A stretch of DNA of 64,000 bases. Source: Azorinus chamasolen. Taxonomy: Eukaryota > Mollusca > Bivalvia > Cardiida > Solecurtidae. The notes under the pieces were generated by a model. It searched no databases. It had not been told where the DNA came from and saw nothing but the letters and a program-made list of their open reading frames with translations. The translations under genes and the position numbers were made by a program. The stretch spans positions 4,448,562 to 4,512,561 of the forward strand of contig OY755241.1 of assembly GCA_963576725.1 (NCBI GenBank). The letters are read 5' to 3'. Of the stretch, positions 30,866-40,392 are shown one piece after another (within the stretch, counting starts at the first letter, position 1; each line of letters begins with the position of its first letter).

Positions 30866-31485
30866 TACCCCCCTTTTGAAAAAATGGGGGTATATTGCTT
30901 TGCACATGTCGGTCAGTGGGTCGGTGGATAGATGGTTTCCGAATGATAACTAATAAACGACTTGGCATAGAATTTTCAAACTTGCTGTGGTTGTTGGTCA
31001 TGACCACTAGATGGCCCCTATTGTTTTTAAGGTCAATGGTCAAGGTCACCATGACCTTAACTGTTGAAATGGTTTCCAATCAATAACTGCTCAAGGGTTT
31101 GGCTTTGGATCTTCAAACTTGCTGTGGTGGTTGGTCATGACAACTAGATGACCCTTAATGTTTTTGAGGTCAAAAGGTCAAGTTCACCATGACCTTAACT
31201 GATGAAATGGTTTCAGATAAATAACTGCTCAATGGTTTGGTTTGGGATCATCAAACTTGCTGTGGTGGTCGGTCGTGACCACTAGATGACCCCTATAGTT
31301 AAGGTCAAGGTCACCATGCCCTTAACTTGTGAAATGGTTTCCGATCAATAACTGCTCAAGGGTTTGGCTTAGGATCTTCAAATTGCTGTTGATTAGTCAT
31401 GATCACTTGATGACCTCTATAGTTGAGGTCACTAGATTAAAGGTCTGGGGGTATACATGTACATGTTTTACAAACCTTGTTTTAT
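30866..31485. mobile_element. Repeat-array element, GGGGGTATA type
   Basis: It starts TTTTTATACCCCCCTTTTGA and ends GGGGGTATACATGTACATGT ... CTTGTTTTATACTAG. Between them are four units of about 120-145 bp, each with TCAAACTTGCTGTGGTGGTT, CATGACCACTAGATGACCCC and GGTCAAGGTCACCATGACCT-type text. The first unit has a perfect palindrome AGGTCACCATGACCT (31043-31057). No protein is encoded. Confidence 0.75.
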
Positions 31486-31587
31486 ACTAGAATTCCGATT
31501 TAGAGAGCTTTTACGTTATACTGTTATACTCGAGATATGTACCACTAATTACATGTTAATTTGGCAGGTGTTATGATTGGTATAAAC

Positions 31588-32031
31588 AGTTGAACTTCGA
31601 TAACTCGAACTTCAAGGGATCATACGATTTAGCTCGAGTCACCCGATATCTAATCTGAACAATTTCTTAAGGCCACAGATTAATACATGTCTAAAGTAAT
31701 GCTGAGAGCTCCTGTAGGAGCTTTCAGCATTACTTTAGACCTGTATTAAGCTGTCACATGTGTTTCTAAATATGTTTTGTTTGTGTTGATTAACGTCCTT
31801 TCACTATGAGCTAATTGGACGCCCTAGAGAGAGGGGAGAGGAAACAGAAACACTGTCGCGATGCCCTACTCTTATTATCGACCGAGTTTCTCTTAGATGT
31901 CCAGTGTAAAAGCACTGATACATCGGACCTCGGTTTATAGTCTCGTATGTATAGATACATTATAAGAGCTTTTCTGTATTGTAAGTTTTGAAAGAACTGA
32001 AATTTTTGTTCGAGGTATCGAAGTTCAACTA
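31588..32031. mobile_element. Mariner-type MITE with nested repeats
   Basis: CAGTTGAACTTCGATAACTC at 31588 and GGTATCGAAGTTCAAC ending near 32027. Inside is a strong hairpin, CTAAAGTAATGCTGAGAGCT and complement (about 31691-31732). A dispersed repeat (GATTAACGTCC ... GACCTCGGTTTATAGTCTCG, 31788-31946) lies within it; a second copy of that repeat is at 47740-47945. Confidence 0.6.
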
Positions 32032-32424
32032 TATGTCCATTACTTTTAGTAACAAAATATTCATATTTTTATAACTGCCTGTTAGTCTATGGGAAAGTGT
32101 CTACATTTTTTTTTACAAATTTTCTTGCACGAGTCCTGGGATTCGATAAACTGCAAATCTGCTAGTCCACAAAATGAAAGAATGGGTCCATTTCATTGAA
32201 AATACATTAAAGAAATTTTTGTTCGAGGTATCGAAGTTCAACTATATGTCCATTACTTTTAGTAACAAAATATTCATATTTTTATAACTGCCTGTTAGTC
32301 TATGGGAAAGTGTCTACATTTTTTTTTACAAATTTTCTTGCACGAGTCCTGGGATTCGATAAACTGCAAATCTGCTAGTCCACAAAATGAAAGAATGGGT
32401 CCATTTCATTGAAAATACATTAAA
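31999..32424. repeat. Perfect-looking tandem duplication, 213-bp unit
   Basis: GAAATTTTTGTTCGAGGTAT begins at 31999 and again at 32212. The two units look identical throughout, so the duplication is recent or an assembly artefact. It copies the right end of the mariner-type MITE plus flank. Confidence 0.9.
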
Positions 32425-32651
32425 GCACCCAAACAAACTGGATTTTTCATACTTGTAGCTGATGAAAAACTGGGTACTGATTATAATTAAGACATTAATA
32501 AAACTTCAAAATTAAATATTGTTAGAAATTACAGTGCATTATTTGGACTCGCATAATTTCAATCTTTGCATCCCTAGAGATTTTTGTGAGTACAGGACTT
32601 GGGACTTACTATGAACAAACATTAGATTTATACCTTTATAGGAATATTTAT

Positions 32652-33950
32652 TTAACAAGAGCACCGCAAGACGGGGCAATATACGCCCGAAGGCTGTTCT
32701 ATAAAATTATGTTGAAAAATAAAGGAGGAGTTAGTTGCACAAGAAATTGCTACCCGAAACTATCAAAGGGCAATAACTCCAGAATGAACAAGTTTGAAAT
32801 AAGTGAATAAATATCCAAGATATGAGCATGGTAAGAACAGTGTACATAGCAATCATTTTCAGACTTTCAGACTTTTTTGAACTTTGGAAAAAAAGTCGAG
32901 AAAGTTTAAACCGAACGTGACATAAGTGCGTTTAACCTTTCACCTTCAAATATGACTGACCTTAAAGGTAATGATGTAGGTCTAGTTAGCTACAGCCAGG
33001 ACACAAAATTTGCTAACGCTCTATTTGTGACCTTGACCTTGAAAGTTCACAATTGAGTTTTGTATGCAACACACCTTCAAGTGATACTGAAGCCCTATTT
33101 GTGACCTTGACCTTGAAAGTTCACAATTGGGTTTTGTACGCGACACACCTTCAAGTGATACTGAACATATGTGTGAAAGAATTTTGAAAATCGGAGAAAA
33201 AATGAGTAAGTTATAGCCAGGACACGAATTTGCTAACGGACGGACAGAATTGCTAACGCCCTATTTGTGACCTTGACCTTGAAAGTTCACCATTGGGTTT
33301 TGTACGCGACACACCTTCAAGTGATACTGAACATATGTGTGAAAGAATTTAGAAAATTGGTGAAAAGATGAGTAAGTTTTACCAAGGACACGAAAATTGC
33401 TAACGCCCTATTTGTGACCTTGACCTTGAAAGTTCACAATTGGGTTTTGTACGCGACACACCTTCAAGTGATACTGAACATTTGTGTGAAAGAATTTTGA
33501 AAATCGGAGAAAAAATGAGTAAGTTATAGCCAGGACACGAATTTGCTAACGGACGGACAGAATTGCTAACGCCCTATTTGTGACCTTGACCTTGAAAGTT
33601 CACCATTGGGTTTTGTACGCGACACACCTTCAAGTGATACTGAACATACGTGTGAAAGAATTTTGAAAATTGGTGAAAAGATGAGTAAGTTTTAGCAAGG
33701 ACACGAAAATTGCTAACGCCCTATTTGTGACCTTGACCTTGAAAGTTCACAATTGGGTTTTGTACGCGACACACCTTCAAGTGATACTGAACATTTGTGT
33801 GAAAGAATTTTGAAAATCGGAGAAAAAATGAGTAAGTTATAGCCAGGACACGAATTTGCTAACGGACGGACAGACAGACGGACACCCAGCCAGACGGCCA
33901 GACGATGGAGACCATAACATAATACGACCCTTCGGGCGTATAAAAATGAT
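32652..33950. mobile_element. Repeat-array element with ATACGCCCGAAGG inverted ends
   Basis: The left end CAATATACGCCCGAAGG and right end CCTTCGGGCGTATAAAAATG are inverted. Between about 33010 and 33880 lie six units with TTTGTGACCTTGACCTTGAA, GGGTTTTGTACGCGACACAC and CTTCAAGTGATACTGAACAT. Units with and without GGACGGACAGAATTGCTAAC alternate, giving a higher-order period of about 311 bp (33228 and 33539). Each unit has TGACCTTGACCTTGA (33028, 33102, 33268, 33415, 33581, 33728). The ORF near 32586 is not credible. Confidence 0.8.
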
Positions 33951-34019
33951 GACAGTGAGTATTAATTATCAGAATTTATATGATTACATAGGAACACAGA
34001 AATATGTGGCCACTGTAAT

Positions 34020-34270
34020 ATAGAAGACTGCATAAACAGACTAAGCAGGCATACTTAGATGGGTCCTATAGAAGTTGTCTGATATGATTCTACCTTGTTT
34101 GCATATGGATTATTATGGAGTTATGGTTTAAATGGACTGGTGTTGATTTGACATGTCGACAGGGATGACAAATCTTATACCATGGAGCGTACAACAGGTT
34201 TGATCCAGATGAGATAATGAACGTTAGCATCTCATCATGATCCAAGCTGTTGTATACTCCGTCAGATTTA
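34020..34270. repeat. MITE remnants with two hairpins
   Basis: A degraded GACC-type hairpin lies at 34040-34110. A clear hairpin follows at 34167-34270: ACAAATCTTATACCATGGAG ... GTTTGATCCAGATGAGAT against ATCTCATCATGATCCAAGC ... CTCCGTCAGATTTATCA. Confidence 0.65.
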
Positions 34271-37005
34271 TCAAATTGATATAAAGACTATATTTCTTTT
34301 GCGTGTGATTAAGTTCTTTGTAAAATCAAGAAATATACTTTAAAAACAATTGCATGGTGAATAAACAAATTTCAACATTAACCCTTTCCCTGTAGACTAT
34401 TATGCATAACTCCTGGTGCACAGTAAATATGCCAATTCTGTAAAAAAACAACAACATTGTACATTCTGTTTTCTCCAAAGATTCAATTAATAAGAGAAAA
34501 ACAAGTTTATTATTCCAATCTATCAGCAATTCTGCAGGTGTGCTGAAAATTTCAAGCACATATCTTGATCGGTTTTGAAGTTATGTAACATTTATTTGCA
34601 AAAAATGCATAATTTGACTAATGAATTAGCATCACTTTTTTGCCCATTTCTAAATCATTATTATACTGGAATCTGAATAGTAACAGGTTACAAAGTACAA
34701 TGTTATCAACTGAAGAATTTGTTTCTGTTTAATAACTAAAGCAATTATTTTGTTACTAATCATAAAACTAATCACTTCATCCAAATATACCAAGTTATTT
34801 CCCATAAAATATTGATTTTTTGTCAATATTTGTATCATTCGAGGTTTGTGTCAAAAATCATGTCCGTCACCCCCCCCCCCCCCCCCGTCTTAATTTTTCA
34901 GAAAACCATATCTATGTAGTGTCAACCATTTTAAGATAAGCCTAGTAGATGCCTTTCATCAATACACCGTCAATTTTTGTTATGGCTGTGTATTAAATTA
35001 TGTTTTTTCAGCAAAGTATAAAAGTTATACGTAATTAACGTCCCCCTCTCATTATGCTTCAGTAAAAGACTTATTAGCCATGTTAGATACATAAAATAGC
35101 TAAATTTGAAAATAGTTTTGGTATAAATAAGTCTACTGTTTGTAAAATATATAGTGTGCATATAGAAAAGTGTTATGTGTTGCCATTTTGTATGCTTTTA
35201 CAATATTGACTTGTGAAATATTAAACAATTATCAGCTTTACCCTAAACCTCAAATAAATACATGGTTGTGAATAGTAACCACTTTCCAGACTGCTAGTTT
35301 AATGTTAAAAAGTCTTCATTTACAATAAAATAAACGTTTATCTTATCAAACAGTTACAAAGTATTTTATATTGGGGGACGGACATTACAGTACACTACAC
35401 TGTACAGTATTGTTTGTATAATGGTCCAGCACTGTCATAGATAAGATACCACTAATATCTCGCAGTAGTTGACACTGCTGTTTTGTTGTTGTGTCCCGAC
35501 CTCCAAATTTAATTAGTAATGTCTTGTTTATTGAACATCTGCTGCAATGGGGCTTACAGGAAGTGCGCTCAACCAGGAAATTGGGGTTTACCGTTATCTA
35601 CATCACATATATCACAATTTCAAAAAATATTCAGCTTAAATTACATTTGTTCTTACTTCTGTAATTAAATTTTGACTTTCCAATGTTAGCAAAAATACTT
35701 AACATAAATGTAATACAGCTTTGATACTGTTCATCAAAATATATTGGCACCAATTAGAAATATTTTGGTCTGTTCTGTTATTGTTAATAATTTATCAATA
35801 TAAGATGCCTGATCTAGGTCCATACCTTTATCAAGTCAGTATTAAAGTCACTGAAATTTGCAAAGTTCAATGTTTGTTTTCTGACTGTACCTAAATGATG
35901 TTTGCAAAACAAACAGTGCAGACCCTGGTGAGAGGACCTCTAAGAACCCACTTGTTAGGATCAACACAATGTCTTATAAACTGGTTTCCTACATTTTAAG
36001 GGTAAAAAGGTTTAATTTTAACTTTTCAGATTTGATATCTTTAGAAAGTTTTGATATAAATTAGAAAAAAAATATTTTGAATCTACAATGAAACACAATG
36101 TATGGTCAAACGGAATGAATTTAATCAGTCATAAAACTTTCTAAAAAAATTATCTGGATCAAAACTCTGCTTGAAATTATTAAAATCATTAGTACCAAAA
36201 TAATTATTTTTCAAAGAGTTTCAACATATCTTCATTCAAGGTTTTTTTTGGTATAATATCAATGTCAGATAATAATTTTTGCATGTATCACCTCTGGGCT
36301 AATTCCATACAAACTTGTCAACCCTTTAACTGTAAAAAATAAAGTAATTACTGACCCTCAAATGAAGAAAAATTAAAATAAAAACATATCTCAATGTATA
36401 TCTAAGCAATAATGGGCATACACAATAATCATGTATCTTTAAAGTCTGTTTTACTGTATGCCTGGAGAATTGTAATGTACGGTCCTCAAAAGTGTAATGT
36501 CCGCCCCCCTGTGCAAAATGGTTGAAAGAATAAATTAAAATGTTTTCATTTCATCTACATGAGTTCATGTTATCATACCTGTTTTAGGTCCATGACAACT
36601 TATATTACAGATACATATTATAAATTCACAGAATGAAAATAATTTAATGCAGTTTGCACTTTGAGTGTTATTTAGATCCTTCACAAAATACATATTTTTC
36701 TTTACTATATGTAATGCATTAAGTTGTAATGTCCGTCCCCTTGTATGCCTAATGACAGTCACACGCGGCAATATGGGCAAAAACTTATCTTTTTAACAAT
36801 TGGACATGACTGTATACATCGACTCACAACTGGACATGACTGTATACATCGACTCATATGAAAAATGATATAATGAACAATTAAAAGAAACTTTATTTTT
36901 TGACCCAGATGCTAACTTAATTGGCACATTTACTGTGCACCTGGCCATGATATAATGCCATCATGAATATATCGTCGTTCTGTGCAAAAACGTTTTATGC
37001 TATGT
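34271..37005. other. AT-rich stretch without genes
   Basis: No coding region is supported. A C run lies at 34869-34886. The word ATGTCCGTCMCC occurs at about 34858, complemented at 35374 (GGGGGACGGACATTACA), at 36487 (AATGTCCGCCCCCC) and at 36728 (AATGTCCGTCCCC). A 31-bp direct repeat (AACTGGACATGACTGTATAC) lies at 36799-36860. Confidence 0.45.
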
Positions 37006-37345
37006 TTTATATGTTGTCCTGTGGTTACCGTCGTCTATGTTGTGGGTAAGTCCGGCGGGGATACCTTTATTTACAAAGCTAGGGTGACTCTGAGAGAAGT
37101 GTGAGGTTAGGACGTCCGTAAACCGGTTTAAACCCCAAGTGCTGTTCTTGGTACTGACCGTGCCAAGGCGGTACTCTCTTTGTCGCCCTTCCTTTTGTTT
37201 GCCTTGCGTCGTTGTGCTTGTGATTTTGTTCATGCGTGGAGTGTTTGTCTCTGGTTCTTGTGTCTGTTGGTGTTTTATGTGTTCATCTCGTGTGTGAATG
37301 TGCGTTTGGGTGTGTGTGTCATGCTGTCTATCAGTGTTTTGGTGG
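37006..37345 (+). repeat. 3' end of the Penelope-like family
   Basis: TACCTTTATTTACAAAGCTA, then GTCCGTAAACCGGTTTAAAC, then ACTGACCGTGCCAAGGCGGT, GT-rich to 37330. It is a subfamily with TACGTCCG/GGACGTCCG in place of GGGCGCCC. Confidence 0.65.
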
Positions 37346-38084
37346 GGACTGCGTCGCCTGTTCTTGACTTTACTACTTTTCCATTTACGCACGATCGGAA
37401 CGGAGGGAATTTGTTTTATAGGAATGTCAAATATTTGTCCTGTGAGTATACCCTGGACCTTGATTGGTTGATTTTAAATTGTATTTTACAATTATTATAA
37501 ATGAATAATTTGACCAGTCATGTAGATAAAACCGGTAAATAGCAACTTGTATCATAAAGCAATGAGTTTACTCTTCTGTCATTTTGATATACAGTATTTG
37601 TCGGTATCGTATCGATTGTTCTCGAGATTAAACAAACATCTAAAATGCACATGTGACATGTCACTTCAAGCATTATGCACCTTACAAATGTTTATTTAGC
37701 TGATAGTGTTGATTAGATCAACACTAAGTTTTACCCAATTTTCTCCCATTTGCGTATTTGACACTTTGTGGAAAAATTAGTTATACGCCGTTTTCGAAGT
37801 TAGCATGAAAGCGTGTCTTTGTAAATAAGCCTCGTGACCAGTGCTGTTGTGAATGGCGTCATAGTTCCACTCCATTACGTCATCAGTTTGTTCGCAAATT
37901 ATTCATAGGTCTAATATCATTGTGTTGAATCATGTATGAATTCGGAATGAATCTATGGAGGACGATCAACGCCAAAATTGCATCATGCTTTGTGGCATTT
38001 CAATTTATTTATCAAATCTGATAACAGATTAGACGCTATTTTACTCGGAGTTTTATCAGGATCCGATATTTGACCTTCTGTAAA

Positions 38085-38345
38085 CTGGGATACCTTTATT
38101 TACAATATTTGTAAAGCTAGGGTGACTTTGAGAGAAGTGTGAGGTTAGGACGTCCGTAAACCGGTTTAAACCCCCAGTGGTGTTTTTGCTACTGACCGTG
38201 CCAAGGCGGTACTCTCTTTGTCACCCTTCCTTTTGTTTGCTTTGTGCTTGTGATTTGTTCATGTGTGGAACGTTTGTCCCTGGTTCTTGTGTGTCGTTTG
38301 GTGTTTTCTGTGTTCATTGCGTGTGTGTGTGTGTGCATAATTTAT
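38085..38345 (+). repeat. 3' end of the Penelope-like family, second nearby copy
   Basis: Nearly the same text as the copy at 37.0 kb (GTTAGGACGTCCGTAAACCG, CTGACCGTGCCAAGGCGGTA), 1.08 kb further on in the same orientation. Confidence 0.65.
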
Positions 38346-38745
38346 GTAACTTTTGTAGAGGACCTCAAGTGAAGAAAATTTAAGAAAATGTAAATGAAAA
38401 CATAACAATGTAGATCTAAATAAGGGCATGCACAAAAGTATGTATACCCTCTCCCTGGGCAAATTGGTTGAATTTCAGAAAGAATATATTAATCTATATC
38501 GTTAATAACTCAGTCTCATCAGGTTCAATTAGTTTACTATCTAACTGCATTTTTCAAAATTTCAAGCAGAGGTCATTTTAGATTAACAAGTATTGAGCAA
38601 AAATATTTTCTCGTATTTATAATAATGACAGCGTGGGTAAATGACGTCATAAATATGTATTTTAATAGCGCGTGCATTCATCCACCTGAATCGGAGTCAG
38701 ATGTCATTTTATGCATTTCATTTTTTATGTGCAATTGGATGCTAG

Positions 38746-38825
38746 TGGCAAATCAAATCTATGATAACAGATTGGATCCAGATTAGGCGCTATTTTACTC
38801 TGAGTTTTATCAGGATCCAAATGCG
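38746..38825. repeat. Second copy of an 80-bp repeat
   Basis: AAATCTATGATAACAGATTG ... GCGCTATTTTACTC...GAGTTTTATCAGGATCC matches 38014-38066 (AAATCTGATAACAGATTAGA ... TTATCAGGATCC). Both contain a GGATCC-ended hairpin motif. Confidence 0.55.
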
Positions 38826-39095
38826 TGTCCATAAAGAATAAATCTACAAATTGAAGCAGACAACATTTATTAATTTCAGACGCAACATTACTGAATTTCT
38901 GAACATTGATTTCTTGTGTATATAGATCTGTGTTTTACTGTTTTGTATGAAATGCTTGTTTTGAGGGCCTCAAGGTAGATTAGTTATTATGACTAATTGA
39001 GCTACCCTCGTTAAATAAAGTCTTTCAATGTTCAAAATTTCAGATATATTCATTATACCTTCATGAGTTATTATTCATATCTTAATTTATTTTCA

Positions 39096-39900
39096 ACCCT
39101 TCCCCTGTTCTGTTTATTCAAAATTTAAATACCTACTGAATATTCATGGACAAAATAGTTATAATGGAATGTGGGATAGTGTAGCCATTTTAGAAAGTAA
39201 AGAAACATCTTTCAAATTCTATTGACAAACAGAGCGGACCCTGATCAGACAGCTGCAATAGGAGCCCTCTGATCTGGGTCTGCTGTGTTTGCAAATGTGT
39301 GAAAAGATGTTAACATGAGAGAAAGGGTTAGTAAACATATAAGTATATTGTACACAAAATGAAAATAATGTAATGTAATGTATTTCTCAAACCCAATATA
39401 ATTCTAATAGAGATGCTATTTTATGATATATTAGACATGTTTATATTTATAATCTTAGCGCTTTCCCTGTTCTATATTTAGTCCCGATTCCAATACCTAT
39501 ACAGAATAGTTATGGACCAAAACATTATAATGAAAATATGGAAGGTGGAACATTGCAGTCATTTCAGAAATTCTAAACAAACAGATGGATGAAATTCCAT
39601 TAGCAATCAGAGCAGATCCTGATCAGACGGTCCGTAAATGAGCCACGCGTGGTCTATCACACATCGGCGATCAGGGTACTACACAGTTGACCCTTTACTC
39701 GATGAATATTCATGTGAAAAATAATGACAATGAAATATATTGTTAAAATAGCATATGGACACGTGAGTTTTATCAGGGCAAACTATGCAGAATGATATCT
39801 AAGACAGACCAGCAAAGACAGACCCTGATCAGACGGACATTAAAAAGCAACAAATAAAATTGCACCAAAGTCAACATCATTTTTAAATAATTAACCCCCC
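39096..39900. repeat. Hairpin MITE and adjacent degraded copies
   Basis: The first copy spans 39096-39330 (CAACCCTTCCCCTG ... GAGAAAGGGTTAG), with GCGGACCCTGATCAGACAGC ... GCCCTCTGATCTGGGTCTGC inside at 39234-39284. Decayed copies follow: GAGCAGATCCTGATCAGACG at 39608, an end ACCCTTTACTCGATGAATATTCATG at about 39690, and CAGACCCTGATCAGACGG at 39818. Confidence 0.65.
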
Positions 39901-40211
39901 CCCCTTTACACACACACACTTCTCAATAATGTTCTTTTTTCGCTCAAAACAACATTTAAAAACCAAACCAAACATTTAATTTGATCTACGTTGAATCCAT
40001 CCTCAGTACTTTCAGTAGTTTGATTATCTGGTTTTATATGCAGCGCCACCTATTTGGCAACTTCGGCTGAAGTACATTATGCCTCCGGCGTTCGGCTTTA
40101 TGCTTGTTGCTATGGGCTTACCGCATTGGGTCGTGTGTCGTTGGGACATGCGTCATTGAAGAAACTTCAATGAAAGAATTACCCACATCTTGACATGCAA
40201 TAATCGTTCAG

Positions 40212-40325
40212 CAAACTGTTCAATATCACAATGCAGGATGCATTTATCATGAAGCAAACTGAAATGCCACAATGCATGATGCATTTAACATGAAGCAAAC
40301 TGAAATGCCACAAAGCATGATGTAA
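40212..40325. repeat. Short tandem repeat, unit about 43 bp
   Basis: Three units of GAAGCAAACTGAAATGCCAC plus AATGCATGATGCATTTAACA-type text, the first diverged (GTTCAATATCACAATGCAGG). Confidence 0.75.
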
Positions 40326-40392
40326 CTTTGGCGTTGATCGTCCTCCATATGAATCAATTAGTACAGTGGGTTTCAGCATTAGATTTCTTAAC

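Larger units (their letters stand above)
37956..40348. repeat. Pair of inverted arms 2.3 kb apart
   Basis: The arm at 37956-38002 (TGGAGGACGATCAACGCCAA ... CATGCTTTGTGGCATTTCA) has its complement at 40301-40348 (TGAAATGCCACAAAGCATGA ... GGCGTTGATCGTCCTCCA). The pair may be the ends of a larger element or two copies of one repeat. Between them are a Penelope-family 3' end, MITEs and a tandem repeat. Confidence 0.6.

Noticed and set aside
32586..32810. 74-aa ORF near the left end of the ATACGCCCG element
   Set aside because: It crosses the element boundary and the other array elements have no such ORF.
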